Part shown: positions 1 through 9,569 of the stretch, piece after piece
Position numbering within the stretch: the stretch's first letter is position 1
How the letters are laid out: every line of letters starts with the position of its first letter
DNA from: CAVZXS01 sp963779325
GTDB lineage: Bacteria; Bacteroidota; Bacteroidia; Chitinophagales; Chitinophagaceae
NCBI GenBank assembly: GCA_963779325.1
Contig: CAVZXS010000037.1
Coordinates: 496,001 to 560,000 of the forward strand
Direction of reading: 5' to 3'
DNA length: 64,000 nt
Notes under the pieces: generated by a model
Told to the model about the DNA's origin: nothing
Database searches by the model: none
What the model saw: the letters and a program-made list of their open reading frames with translations, nothing else
Translations under genes and position numbers: made by a program

Positions 1-29
1 CTTGTGTATGCAAAAAAACAGCGCCTCCG

Positions 30-1364
30 CTAATGCCAGCTAATAGCCGGGTTCGATTGCGCTACATCTTCTCCGTCGGCATCTCTTATGATTCGGTAAT
101 TGCTGCCGTCAACCGGCATTACAACAATCTTAAATTTGCCGATACTTTTAAAGCTGAGTCCAATATATTTTCCGTCGGGCGACCAGCACATATCCGTTAC
201 ATTTTCTGCTTTATCTACACTTGCCGGTTCGCCGTTACAAACTATTTGCTGTTTATTATTGCCGTCAATATCAATGGTATAAAAAAATACACCCTCTGAA
301 AAAGCGATGGTTTTGCCATCCCGTGAAAGAGCAAATGCATTAATATTGTTTTTGTAAATAATGGTATTACTGTTATAATCGTTATTACTGACAGCAATAC
401 CACCCCTATCAGGGCTGTACACAAGCCGGTTGTCGGGTAAAAAAAAAGATTTTATATAAGCATTATATTTTACAGGCAGCAACCCTAATTTGTTGCCCTT
501 GTTTAAATCAAAAATACCGATGGCAAAATAACCCGGCTTATAATCAAGGTTTGCATAACTGTCAAAAGTTTTACCGGTCAACGCAATTTTAGTTTCATCA
601 CTGCTTAAGACACCAAATTTATATTCATGAAATTGCCAATTTAAAGATCGGAGATAGTCAGGCTCTAAGTTTTTAATACCGCCGTCCTTCTTAATAATTT
701 TAATTTGATAATAATGCGGGTCGGTAGTAAACCCGACGGAAGCGATAGTAAGCGCCTTATTGGCGGTGGCAGTACCGCTGCCCGTAAAACTGCTTTTTAT
801 TTTTCCCGTTTGCACATCAAAAACCGAAATGGTTTTAAAATCTTGCTTAATGGTTAAACTCCCTGTAAGATTACCGTTAGGCAGGGTGAGTTTGGGAAAT
901 TCCTTTGATGCTTTTTTTGAGTATCCATAACTGACGCCTTGCTTATCGCCGGCGTTCGCTTTTATTGTAAATCCCATACTGTATACACCTTTGCGGGCAA
1001 TATAATAGTTTAGCGATTCTTTAAGCACGCCGGTGAAAATCAATTGATCTTTTTCAGGATCATATTTCCACGTACCGGCGAGGTTCTTCATTTTTGCAAA
1101 AGAATAATTACCCTTATTAGCGCCGGTGCTTGTAATCACCATATCGCCCATAGGGCTTTGCATGTATTGTATTTGAGCGGAAGGTTGCATACTATAACCT
1201 GTAATAACATTATAGCTGTATTGGTAACCTGTTGTAACGCCCGTCGAGCCACCTTTGTAAGTTCCGGCTTCCGGTGCATAAGGACTACCGGATGGTTGGG
1301 CTTTGCAGGAAAACTGAAGGGCCGATGCCATAAGAATTGCAAACCATGCGAACGTGTTTTTCAT
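30..1364 (-). CDS. Exported protein with C-terminal beta-propeller-like repeats
   Basis: I do not recognise a named family. The 444-residue product starts with a hydrophobic signal segment ending in a cysteine near residue 20 (QFSC), which fits a signal peptide and possibly a lipoprotein, although the lipobox is weak. The middle is polar and low in cysteine. The last ~120 residues carry two segments of the TolB/WD40-like type, 'LSRDGKTIAFS' (about residue 350) and 'WSPDGKYIGLSF' (about 395), so the C-terminal part is probably a beta-propeller that reads out or binds a ligand outside the cytoplasm. That is inference from repeat pattern only. It is transcribed leftward, away from the neighbouring lipoprotein gene at 1592, with a 227-bp divergent intergenic region. 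It ends close to the window edge, so downstream partners are unknown. Confidence 0.7.
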   Translation of the reverse strand: MKNTFAWFAILMASALQFSCKAQPSGSPYAPEAGTYKGGSTGVTTGYQYSYNVITGYSMQPSAQIQYMQSPMGDMVITSTGANKGNYSFAKMKNLAGTWKYDPEKDQLIFTGVLKESLNYYIARKGVYSMGFTIKANAGDKQGVSYGYSKKASKEFPKLTLPNGNLTGSLTIKQDFKTISVFDVQTGKIKSSFTGSGTATANKALTIASVGFTTDPHYYQIKIIKKDGGIKNLEPDYLRSLNWQFHEYKFGVLSSDETKIALTGKTFDSYANLDYKPGYFAIGIFDLNKGNKLGLLPVKYNAYIKSFFLPDNRLVYSPDRGGIAVSNNDYNSNTIIYKNNINAFALSRDGKTIAFSEGVFFYTIDIDGNNKQQIVCNGEPASVDKAENVTDMCWSPDGKYIGLSFKSIGKFKIVVMPVDGSNYRIIRDADGEDVAQSNPAISWH

Positions 1365-1591
1365 GCTTAAAGATTTACAGAATTAAAAATAATTTCAAAA
1401 ATCATACCCCGAATAAGCTAAACCGAATTTATAACTTATAAATCTTTCATTGCATAATTATGTTGTTTTTTTACAAACAAACTGCAACTGATTAGCCCTG
1501 ACAGGCAGCAACGGATTATTTTTTAAAAGAACAATAATTAAATTATGGAAAATAATCTTGCCGGAATCTTACTCCGTAGCAAAAAAGATAA

Positions 1592-2305
1592 ATGAAATTT
1601 TTATTCGTTCTCCTGCTCATTATTTCAATTGCTCCCTGCAACCGGCCGCGGCAAAGAAGGGATCGAATGAAATCAGCAACGGGTGTAGATTTCATACCAA
1701 ATAAGTCATATAACCAAACGAAAGAAGAAATTGAAAATAAAAGAAAGGAGTTCTCGGTAAAATACCCTTCAGTAAATGCACATAACCCGGAAAAAATTCA
1801 GCAAGCAATAATTGATTATTGGGTAAGCAGTATCAGCAACGATCTCTTCAACCAATGGCAAAATACGCCTTGGGATTTTAACGGCACCGCTTCCCGCCCA
1901 AACAAAGAGCCGATAGCCTGCGGATATTTTGTAACGGCAATATTGCTGGATATGTCGCTGAAAATTGACAGGCGAAAGCTATCCGTCTTTACTTCCTCGG
2001 CTATGATGAAGAGCCTTACGCCAAATCAAAAACTAAAAAATCTCAGTCATTTAAGTTACAGGGATTTTTACAAAACATTAAAACATTTTGGAAAGGGCGT
2101 ATACATTATCGGGCTTGATTTCCATACCGGGTTTATAGTTAATGACGGTAAAGAAGTATGGTTCATCTATTCTAATTACATAAAACGAAAAGGAGTAACC
2201 AAAGAAAACATTCTTAATTCCGTTGCTTTACAATCGTCAAAAACAAGATGGATGATCTGCTTAACCCATGACCGTGATTTTTTATATAAATGGTTAAAAG
2301 GATGA
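1592..2305 (+). CDS. Exported cysteine-peptidase-like protein, paralog A
   Basis: A 237-residue protein with a hydrophobic N-terminal export signal (cysteine at residue 16, motif IAPC, a poor lipobox). Around residue 110 it has 'PIACGYFVTAIL', a cysteine at the start of a helix-like segment, and at residue 178 'DFHTGFIV' followed by a strand ending 'EVWFIYSN'. A Cys at a helix start followed ~65 residues later by a His at a strand start is the arrangement of NlpC/P60-like papain-fold peptidases, so Cys110 and His178 are candidate catalytic residues. This is inference; I cannot assign a family. It is the same length as the gene at 4899 and the last ~70 residues are almost identical, so the two are recent duplicates. 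A lytic transglycosylase lies between them, which suggests a cell-wall setting. Confidence 0.7.
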   Translation: MKFLFVLLLIISIAPCNRPRQRRDRMKSATGVDFIPNKSYNQTKEEIENKRKEFSVKYPSVNAHNPEKIQQAIIDYWVSSISNDLFNQWQNTPWDFNGTASRPNKEPIACGYFVTAILLDMSLKIDRRKLSVFTSSAMMKSLTPNQKLKNLSHLSYRDFYKTLKHFGKGVYIIGLDFHTGFIVNDGKEVWFIYSNYIKRKGVTKENILNSVALQSSKTRWMICLTHDRDFLYKWLKG

Positions 2306-2657
2306 TTCGTAAAAAATGTTCTTTATTTTTTAAACTGCTTTAGAACAATAGGACATTTACGTGCCTTCGTATATTTCCCCTGACAATTTATCTGTTGATA
2401 AAATATAGCGCTGATATTCACGCCGTTAACCTGTCATGATGTTTTTACTAAGTCTTTTTATTTTGATTCTGGAAACTCACCAACTACATTTGTTCTTCTA
2501 TCACATACAACTGTGAATGTAATTACTGCCGTACTTGAAAAAACCGTACCCTGACAACGGCGGATAATTGCAAAAATATCTCTCCCAATACTTACCTGAA
2601 AAACTTTACCGTACAATCCACTTCCGTGTCAGTATTCATTTATTAAAAATTAATACA
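2306..2657. other. Intergenic region without recognisable features
   Basis: This 352-bp AT-rich stretch separates the cysteine-peptidase-like gene from the lytic transglycosylase. I see no tRNA, no strong hairpin with a T tract and no TAnnTTTG promoter box. The open frame can be extended upstream to 2568, but the signal peptide begins at the ATG at 2658. Confidence 0.4.
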
Positions 2658-3545
2658 ATGAAAACGACTCTATCTAAATTTATTTGCTTAAGCATTATGC
2701 TGGGATTTGGGTTCAACAATGCTGATGCAAAAAAGCCCCGTAAAAAAGGCAATGCGGTCTTACAGCCATTTATGAATATAAATGGCGCACTGACACATGA
2801 TACACTTGACAAACAAAACCGCAGCTATAAAAAAATAACAGCTGCACAAATCGAGCTTCAATCTGCACTTAAAAAATTTTCGGCAGACTATCTTAAACAA
2901 AATGGTGAGATGCTGGAAGACATTAAATTAAAAAATAGTCACACTTTTAAAACGATTGAAAAAATATTTGAAAAGCAAGGAATGCCTTCCGAATTAAAAT
3001 ACCTGGCAGTAGTAGAATCTAAATTAAAAAATAGCGCTACATCCGGTGCAGGAGCTGCCGGTATATGGCAACTGATGCCCGTTACCGCCAAAACACTCGG
3101 ATTAAAAGTAGCAGGTAAAACAGACGATAGAAGAAATATGTATAAAAGCACTGCGGCCGCCGCAAAATATTTAAATGAACTGTACAATCAGTTTGATGAC
3201 TGGTTGCTGGTAGTAGCCGCCTACAACTGCGGAGCGGGTAATGTAAATAAAGCAATAAAAAAATCGGGCAGTCGTGAGTTTTGGAAACTGCAAAACTTTT
3301 TACCCGCAGAAACAAGAAAGCATGTGAAAAAATTTATTGCCACTCATTTTTATTACGAAGAAAAAGGAAGTCTTGTTACACTTACAAAAACCGAAAGGAA
3401 AAAACATCTTACTTCAATCAGCGAACCGGTTACACAAGCTTCGGGGAACAAACAGGAAGAACCTTCTGCTCCCCGCAATAACTATTTCAATTGGATATGT
3501 ATTTCCTATAATGATGACAAACTGATTTTTGAAGCGAGAAAATAA
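2658..3545 (+). CDS. Lytic transglycosylase (SLT domain)
   Basis: Periplasmic muramidase-like enzyme that would cleave peptidoglycan glycan strands to 1,6-anhydromuropeptides. I chose the ATG at 2658 because it is followed directly by a signal peptide (MKTTLSKFICLSIMLGFGF); the frame extends 90 bp further upstream without one. The SLT goose-lysozyme fold is recognisable by 'LAVVESKLKNSA' with the catalytic Glu, then 'GAAGIWQLMP', and 'VVAAYNCGAGNV' about 55 residues later. Total length is 295 residues, a single-domain type. No LysM domain follows; the last ~60 residues are polar. It lies between two paralogous exported cysteine-peptidase-like genes, one on each side. An unrelated leftward gene (3560) faces its 3' end with 14 bp between stops. 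Confidence 0.88.
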   Translation: MKTTLSKFICLSIMLGFGFNNADAKKPRKKGNAVLQPFMNINGALTHDTLDKQNRSYKKITAAQIELQSALKKFSADYLKQNGEMLEDIKLKNSHTFKTIEKIFEKQGMPSELKYLAVVESKLKNSATSGAGAAGIWQLMPVTAKTLGLKVAGKTDDRRNMYKSTAAAAKYLNELYNQFDDWLLVVAAYNCGAGNVNKAIKKSGSREFWKLQNFLPAETRKHVKKFIATHFYYEEKGSLVTLTKTERKKHLTSISEPVTQASGNKQEEPSAPRNNYFNWICISYNDDKLIFEARK

Positions 3546-3559
3546 ATAAACCCGTTAGT

Positions 3560-4645
3560 TTACTGATACTGCATATACACCGGTTGCGGTTTTAAATTCA
3601 ATAACTCTTCAGGAGTAAGCAGCCGGCTATTATTCTTTGTATCGTTTTTATAAAATATTTTAAGGCCGGCGTATTCAACGGGCTCTTTATAAATAAACTG
3701 ATTGTACGCAGCTATTTTCCGGGTAGGTTGACCCCAGCCGTCCATATGCATTACCATTTGCACTTCGGGTCTTGTTTTAATCAGTTTATAATCTTTTACC
3801 ATGCCCTGCGTAAAACGATGCACCACAAGAATTTTGGGCGGCAGGTTATTATCCTTTACCAATTTTGCAAGATAATCCGCAGTGTAATTAATATCCGCTG
3901 CATCAAAAGTTCCGATAACGCTGCCCGGTTTTTCACCTCCTTTCATGGAGAATTCAGGATCAATACCGAGATGTACATTCGGTAGTTTCAGGTATTGTTC
4001 CAGTCCAGGTACTTCACGCTGTAAATCACTTAGTCCAACCTGTATATCAAGAAATACAATCGCATTAATTTTTTTAGCCATTTCCATTACAGAATCAATC
4101 TGGGAAAAGGGCATACGAAGCCTGTATGTTCCTCCTTTACCGGGTGCACATTGCGCAGTAACGGCGATATAATGAAGAGCAGGTTGTACTTCCATTACAG
4201 GATCAGCTTTTCTCCATACTGCTACTTCCTCTTCTAATTTTTTCAACACCTCGGCTTTTGGCAGCTCGCCCAAAATACCCATTCGTGTAGAATATAAATT
4301 GCCGTAAAAAGCAATCACTCTTTTATAAGGAAATATTGCGCCAGCTAACGGTATATCCTCTTTCACTGTCCAGCGGCCCGATGAATCGCCGTTAATAATA
4401 TGCGTCATTTTGTTTTTATACAAATCAGCGGCGCCAACATTCGCGGTCGCTTCCTTTTTTCCGGGGGCATTATTATTTTTTTCAGGAACAGTAAGCGATG
4501 AACCGGTTATTGCAGTGCCGGCGGCAGAAGAAAACCGCATACCGGGAAAAAAAAGTAAATAAGCCGCAATGAAGGCGAAGCAAAATATGCTTATGGCGTA
4601 TCTTTTAAGAATAACAATTGCGTTGTCAGGGTTTCCGTATTTCAT
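3560..4645 (-). CDS. Membrane-anchored or exported protein of unknown function
   Basis: A 361-residue protein with one N-terminal membrane segment (about residues 15-35, 'AISIFCFAFIAAYLLFF'), then a polar linker, then a globular domain. The domain starts with 'IAFYGNLYSTRMGILGE' and contains 'FLDIQVG', 'GIDPEFS' and 'ILVVHRFT', each acidic or histidine residues at the ends of predicted strands. That layout resembles a TIM-barrel glycoside-hydrolase-like protein, but this is pattern-based inference and I do not recognise the family by name. There is no signal peptidase cleavage motif I can point to, so it may stay anchored in the inner membrane with the domain in the periplasm. Adjacent cell-envelope genes make an envelope role plausible. 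Confidence 0.65.
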   Translation of the reverse strand: MKYGNPDNAIVILKRYAISIFCFAFIAAYLLFFPGMRFSSAAGTAITGSSLTVPEKNNNAPGKKEATANVGAADLYKNKMTHIINGDSSGRWTVKEDIPLAGAIFPYKRVIAFYGNLYSTRMGILGELPKAEVLKKLEEEVAVWRKADPVMEVQPALHYIAVTAQCAPGKGGTYRLRMPFSQIDSVMEMAKKINAIVFLDIQVGLSDLQREVPGLEQYLKLPNVHLGIDPEFSMKGGEKPGSVIGTFDAADINYTADYLAKLVKDNNLPPKILVVHRFTQGMVKDYKLIKTRPEVQMVMHMDGWGQPTRKIAAYNQFIYKEPVEYAGLKIFYKNDTKNNSRLLTPEELLNLKPQPVYMQYQ

Positions 4646-4898
4646 AGTATCAAGATTTTAGGACAAAAAAGCAAGTAAAGCTTTTTATTGAACGGGAAGA
4701 GGCTAAAAAATATTGCAGGAACTCTACCTGCTAAAAAAGATAAAAAGGGAAAGGAGTAGTATCACGAGGTATATTTTCAACCGGCTGCATATTACTGCAA
4801 AAGATGGTATCAATACATCGGCAAGGGCAATACTATAAAAGCCCGTCGTGTATGGAAAAGTATCATACCGGAATCTTATAGGGCAAATACAAAATTGA

Positions 4899-5612
4899 AT
4901 GAAACTTTTATTTATCCTGCTGCTGACTTTTTTCAGCACCGGCTGCTATCAATCAGATCAAAAAATACAGCCAATCAATCCTGAACCTAAGAAAGATTTT
5001 GTCTCCCCGAAATCATACGATAAAATTAAACTGGAAATTGAAGCTAAAAGAAACGAGTTGTCGGTAAAATATCCGTCGATAAATACACTTAACAATGAGA
5101 AAAGTCTTTCTGAAATTATTGACTTCTGGGTCAGTAATATCAGCAACAATCTTTACAGCAAATGGCAAAACACGTCTTGGGATTTTAACGGCACGGCTGT
5201 TTACCCTAATCAAGGGCCGATAGCTTGTGGGTATTTTGTGACTGCAATTTTGAAAGATATGACGTTGAAAATTGACAGGCGAAAATTAGCAGTTTGCACT
5301 TCTTCGGCGATGATGACAAGTCTTGCACCGAATCAAAAATTAAAAAACCTGAGCTATTTGAGTTATGCTGATTTTTATGATGCCTTAAAACATTTCGGGA
5401 AAGGTGTTTATATTATCGGTCTCGATTTCCATACAGGTTTTATCGTTAACGACGGGAAAGAAGTATGGTTTATACATTCCAATCACATCAAACGAAAGGG
5501 AGTAACGAAAGAACCCGTTCTTAATTCCGCCGCCTTGAAATCATCAAAAACAAGATGGTTGATCTCGTTAACCAATGATAAAGATTTTTTGTATAAATGG
5601 TTGAAAGGCTAA
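4899..5612 (+). CDS. Cysteine-peptidase-like lipoprotein, paralog B
   Basis: A second 237-residue copy of the protein encoded at 1592. The N-terminus has a clearer lipoprotein signal (cysteine 18 or so, 'FFSTGC'). Candidate catalytic residues are at the same positions: Cys110 in 'GPIACGYFVTAIL' and His178 in 'DFHTGFIV', with His193 in 'WFIHSN' as a possible third member (Tyr in paralog A). Similarity rises towards the C-terminus, where long runs such as 'KHFGKGVYIIGLDFHTGFIV' are identical. The ~15 bp 'ccggaatctta' block upstream of the start is shared too, so the duplicated unit includes part of the 5' region. Function is unknown; an NlpC/P60-like peptidase or amidase is the best guess. Confidence 0.72.
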   Translation: MKLLFILLLTFFSTGCYQSDQKIQPINPEPKKDFVSPKSYDKIKLEIEAKRNELSVKYPSINTLNNEKSLSEIIDFWVSNISNNLYSKWQNTSWDFNGTAVYPNQGPIACGYFVTAILKDMTLKIDRRKLAVCTSSAMMTSLAPNQKLKNLSYLSYADFYDALKHFGKGVYIIGLDFHTGFIVNDGKEVWFIHSNHIKRKGVTKEPVLNSAALKSSKTRWLISLTNDKDFLYKWLKG

Positions 5613-5647
5613 AAAAAAGCCTGAACTCTCGCCAAGTCTTTTGATTT

Positions 5648-8287
5648 TTACTTCTTCCCGCTCTTCTCCAACCCGATAGCTATCGGGTCAGGAGTCGCTT
5701 CATTCCTAAATACCACTACCCCGTCAAACACATCTACCAATACAGGTTTTGTTTTATCAATATCGCCGGCCAGTATTTTTTTGCTTAATTGATTTACAAT
5801 TTCTTTTTGTATCAGTCGCTTCAACGGTCTGGCGCCAAACTGCGGGTCGTATCCGTTCTCGGCCAAAAACTCCAGGGCATAATCGCCAAACTCCAAATTG
5901 ATTCCGTTGGCTGATACCAATTTTTTCAAATTGTCCAACTGTATTTTTATAATACCTTTTATTTCTTCCTTCAGTAACGGTTGGAACATGATGATCTCAT
6001 CTACCCGGTTTAAAAATTCTGGACGTATGGTTTGGCGTAACAGGTTAATCACTTCGGCTTTTGTGGCTTCCACCACTTCTTCTTTATTTTTCACTGTTAC
6101 TTTTTCAAAATTCTCCTGTATAATATGGCTGCCCAAATTACTGGTCATAATGATGATGGTGTTTTTAAAATTCACCACGCGACCTTTATTATCAGTCAAG
6201 CGTCCGTCGTCCAATACCTGCAACAATACATTCCATACATCAGGATGCGCTTTTTCAATTTCATCAAGCAATACTACACTATACGGTTTGCGTCTTACGG
6301 CTTCCGTCAGTTGCCCGCCTTCATCATAACCCACATAACCCGGAGGTGCGCCCACCAACCTGCTCACCGTATGTTTCTCCTGGTATTCACTCATGTCAAT
6401 ACGGGTCATCATCGTTTCATCATCAAATAAATACTCGGCCAATGCTTTCGCCAATTCAGTTTTACCCACACCGGTTGTACCGAGAAAGATAAAAGAACCA
6501 ATTGGTTTCCGGGGATCCTGCAAACCGGCGCGACTGCGGCGTATAGCATCCGCTACAGCTGTAATGGCTTCGTGCTGCCCCACTACTCTTTCGTGCAAAT
6601 GATCTTCTAACTTCAATAATTTTTCCCTATCACTTTGCAGCATTTTTGAAACCGGAATACCCGTCGCCTTCGCAATATTTTCCGCAATGTCTTCAGCATC
6701 TACTTCTTCCTTCAACAATCTTTTTTCACTCAATGCAGAAAGCTGAATGGTTAATGTACCGATAAGCTCTTCTTGTTCTTTTACTTTACCATACCTGATC
6801 TCCGCTACTTTTCCGTAATCACCATTACGTTCCGCCTGTTCAGCTTCTAATTTCAATTTTTCTACTTGCTCCTTAGCGGCTTGTACTTTTTCTACAATTT
6901 CTTTCTCCTCTTTCCACTTGGCTTTAAACGTATCCCGTTCTACCGAAAGATTTGCAATCTCGGTATTCAATTCCTTTAATTTTGGCTCGTCATTTTCTCT
7001 TTTTATAGCTTCGCGTTCTATTTCTAATTGACGTATTTGTCTTTCCAATTTATCCAACTCTTCCGGCATACTGTTCATTTCTAAACGAAGCTTCGCCGCA
7101 CTTTCGTCTATCAGATCAATGGCTTTATCGGGTAAAAAACGATCAGTGATATAACGATGCGATAATTCAACCGCGGCTATAATGGCTTCATCTTTTATAC
7201 GTACGTGATGGTGTGTTTCATACCGGTCTTTCAAACCGCGTAAAATAGAAACCGCATCTTCAATACTCGGTTCATCAATTATAATTTTCTGAAAACGGCG
7301 TTCCAACGCTTTATCTTTTTCAAAAAATTTCTGGTACTCATTTAATGTAGTGGCGCCAATGGCTCTCAACTCGCCGCGGGCCAATGCAGGTTTTAAAATA
7401 TTAGCGGCATCCATAGCTCCTTCGCCGCCGCCGGCTCCTACCAATGTATGTATTTCATCTATAAATAAAACTATTTCACCTTCACCGGCTGTTACTTCTT
7501 TTATTACCGCTTTTAATCTTTCTTCAAACTCACCTTTATACTTCGCACCGGCAATTAATAAACCCATATCCAGCGCATAGATAGTTTTGCTTTTCAAATT
7601 CTCGGGTACATCACCGTTTACAATACGCATGGCTAATCCTTCTGCAATAGCAGTTTTACCTACACCCGGTTCGCCTACCAGTATGGGATTGTTTTTACTG
7701 CGACGGGTAAGTATGTGCAGCGTTCTTCTTATTTCTTCATCACGGCCGATCACGGGATCTAATTTTCCCTGCCTCGCCATTTCATTTAAATTCTTAGCAT
7801 ACTTATTTAGTGCGTTGTATTCTTGACTTTGTGTCTGTGATGTTACCGTAGAACCTTTGCGCAATTCTTTAATAGCGGCAATCAATCCTTTTTCAGTAAG
7901 ACCTGCGTCTTTCAGCAATTTTGCACATGCGTCATTGCCTTGCACTATGGCCAGTACTAAATGCTCGGGAGTTACAAACTCATCGCCAAATTGTTTTAAT
8001 GATGCGCCTGCTCGCAGTACTACATTATTCGCATCACGTCCTACCGCCTGTGCCGCTTCGCCGCTTGTTTTGGGTAGCTTAGCAATCAGTTCATTCAATT
8101 TTGTACTTACTATATTTACCGATACATTATTTTTTTTGAGTAAATAATCTACCGTACTGTCTTCCTGTTCCAACAATGCTTTTAATATATGCTCCGTTTC
8201 AATATTCGGGTTCTGCGCATTGAATGCCAATTGCTGCGCCTGTTGTACAGCTTCCGCTGCTTTGATGGTGAAATTTCCTAAATTCAT
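5648..8287 (-). CDS. clpB: ATP-dependent disaggregase ClpB
   Basis: Hexameric AAA+ unfoldase that, with DnaK, rescues aggregated proteins in the cytoplasm. The 879-residue product has the full ClpB plan: N-domain (about 1-145), AAA1 with Walker A 'GEPGVGKTAIAEGLA' and Walker B 'VLFIDEIHTL', a long coiled-coil middle domain (about 405-530), and AAA2 with 'GTTGVGKTELAKALAEYLF' and 'LLDEIEKAHPDVWN'. The ATG at 8287 gives the standard N-terminus. The last ~15 residues (PDPIAIGLEKSGKK) are not typical of the family: they are encoded over a perfect 16-bp palindrome at 5672-5687, a dispersed repeat apparently tolerated at the tail. No heat-shock operator could be identified in the 257 bp upstream. 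Confidence 0.97.
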   Translation of the reverse strand: MNLGNFTIKAAEAVQQAQQLAFNAQNPNIETEHILKALLEQEDSTVDYLLKKNNVSVNIVSTKLNELIAKLPKTSGEAAQAVGRDANNVVLRAGASLKQFGDEFVTPEHLVLAIVQGNDACAKLLKDAGLTEKGLIAAIKELRKGSTVTSQTQSQEYNALNKYAKNLNEMARQGKLDPVIGRDEEIRRTLHILTRRSKNNPILVGEPGVGKTAIAEGLAMRIVNGDVPENLKSKTIYALDMGLLIAGAKYKGEFEERLKAVIKEVTAGEGEIVLFIDEIHTLVGAGGGEGAMDAANILKPALARGELRAIGATTLNEYQKFFEKDKALERRFQKIIIDEPSIEDAVSILRGLKDRYETHHHVRIKDEAIIAAVELSHRYITDRFLPDKAIDLIDESAAKLRLEMNSMPEELDKLERQIRQLEIEREAIKRENDEPKLKELNTEIANLSVERDTFKAKWKEEKEIVEKVQAAKEQVEKLKLEAEQAERNGDYGKVAEIRYGKVKEQEELIGTLTIQLSALSEKRLLKEEVDAEDIAENIAKATGIPVSKMLQSDREKLLKLEDHLHERVVGQHEAITAVADAIRRSRAGLQDPRKPIGSFIFLGTTGVGKTELAKALAEYLFDDETMMTRIDMSEYQEKHTVSRLVGAPPGYVGYDEGGQLTEAVRRKPYSVVLLDEIEKAHPDVWNVLLQVLDDGRLTDNKGRVVNFKNTIIIMTSNLGSHIIQENFEKVTVKNKEEVVEATKAEVINLLRQTIRPEFLNRVDEIIMFQPLLKEEIKGIIKIQLDNLKKLVSANGINLEFGDYALEFLAENGYDPQFGARPLKRLIQKEIVNQLSKKILAGDIDKTKPVLVDVFDGVVVFRNEATPDPIAIGLEKSGKK
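5672..5687. repeat. 16-bp perfect palindrome CCCGATAGCTATCGGG inside the 3' end of clpB
   Basis: CCCGATAG/CTATCGGG is its own reverse complement. It encodes part of the extra C-terminal tail of ClpB (PDPIAIGL) without breaking the frame. Variants of the same core, CCCGA...TCGGG, occur in the aroA insert (45134-45150) and four times in the tRNA cluster (59644-60032), so it belongs to a dispersed family. Confidence 0.8.
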
Positions 8288-8544
8288 ATGGGTTGAAAGT
8301 TTTAAGTTTTATTTTTTATTTAGTCATCGACATTGCTACTATTGAGCTTCCGTTGCGTCGCACTCTTCGTCTTTTCGTAACTCTATTTGGCATTTTCGAA
8401 GCACCTAATTATTATGTAAGCTGTGTTTTTGATAAAAAACTTATGCAATAGCAGCAAGGCTCTATATCACTATCTCTATAAATAAAATAACCTATTTTTA
8501 TTCTGCCATGTCAAAAAACAAACCAACATGTCAATTCAGAAACT

Positions 8545-9558
8545 ATGTCACTTAAAGTTACAATGAACTGCCTAAAGTACAGTCTAAGCGGGATGATTCT
8601 GCTATTATATCATTTTGCATACGCCCAAACAGAGCCTATAGAGCTAAATAAACCTTTCCAAGTATTAGATGGGAAGCTGATTATAAATATGCCCGACAGT
8701 TCGCTTCAAGACAGTTTTTGGACCCCAGTTGATAACGAACATTATACTATTTTTCAAGAAAAGTACGAGCAAATTTATTTTAGAAAAGGGGCTGGCCAAT
8801 TAATTGTCATGCCCGAACATTTGAAAAAAACTGCAAGCGGCGATTTCAAGACATCCCTTTCAAAATATCTTAACAACGGAAAAGTAAATGAATCCACGCT
8901 CAACCAACTTAAACTTATTCGTAAAGATTCGAATTTGAGTATTATAGTCTTTTCGCCCAAAAATTTTTTAAAGGATCCTGCAATTAAACTTTATAAAGCA
9001 GCTTATATCAAACTGGCTGATAATTCAGTTGTTATTGTAAAATTAATACTTAACGAAAATGGGAAAAAAGATATACACTTTTACGATTTGCTTTCAAGAA
9101 ATATACTTCTATCAATTAGTCAAGGTATTGCTATCAAAAACAAAAAAGAAAAACAACTGATCGTCACTACAAAAAATAACAAGGGCCTTATTATAAATTA
9201 TCCGTTTCCCTATTTTGCTGAAAATCGCTCTACTGAAAAATTTACATTAGTCGAATTGACAAGAATTACCGATTTGACAGACCCATCGAGAACAATTTTA
9301 ACTTTAAGGGATGCGGATTCTTCAGCTGTTTTAAAATCAAAAACACTATCCTACCCTAAACAACCCGGAAAAGTATTTGGAAAATCAATAAGCTGGAATA
9401 CGATAGTTTCAAAGGATAAAAAAGCGGTTTTTCTATTCAATATATTTGGTGTCGGAGCAATTTCAGATAATGAATACTTTTTTATTAGCTTAGACACGAA
9501 TATCAATCGAATTAATGAATTAAAATCAATTGCCGAAAAAATAACTGTTGAAAATTAA
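8545..9558 (+). CDS. Exported protein of unknown function
   Basis: A 337-residue protein I do not recognise. The N-terminus (residues 8-28) is a signal peptide ending in 'YHFAYAQ', with predicted cleavage after AYA. The mature part is rich in lysine, asparagine and alternating hydrophobic residues, consistent with a beta-rich periplasmic or secreted domain; no cysteine pair, metal site or catalytic motif stands out. It lies 11 bp upstream of the serine-hydrolase pseudogene in the same direction, so the two were probably co-transcribed. The 257 bp upstream shared with clpB (divergent) shows no TAnnTTTG box that I could place with confidence. Confidence 0.7.
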   Translation: MSLKVTMNCLKYSLSGMILLLYHFAYAQTEPIELNKPFQVLDGKLIINMPDSSLQDSFWTPVDNEHYTIFQEKYEQIYFRKGAGQLIVMPEHLKKTASGDFKTSLSKYLNNGKVNESTLNQLKLIRKDSNLSIIVFSPKNFLKDPAIKLYKAAYIKLADNSVVIVKLILNENGKKDIHFYDLLSRNILLSISQGIAIKNKKEKQLIVTTKNNKGLIINYPFPYFAENRSTEKFTLVELTRITDLTDPSRTILTLRDADSSAVLKSKTLSYPKQPGKVFGKSISWNTIVSKDKKAVFLFNIFGVGAISDNEYFFISLDTNINRINELKSIAEKITVEN

Positions 9559-9569
9559 TATCAAATTTT

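Noticed and set aside
5898..8147. Several plus-strand frames across clpB
   Set aside because: Shadows of the long, strongly conserved clpB frame on the minus strand.
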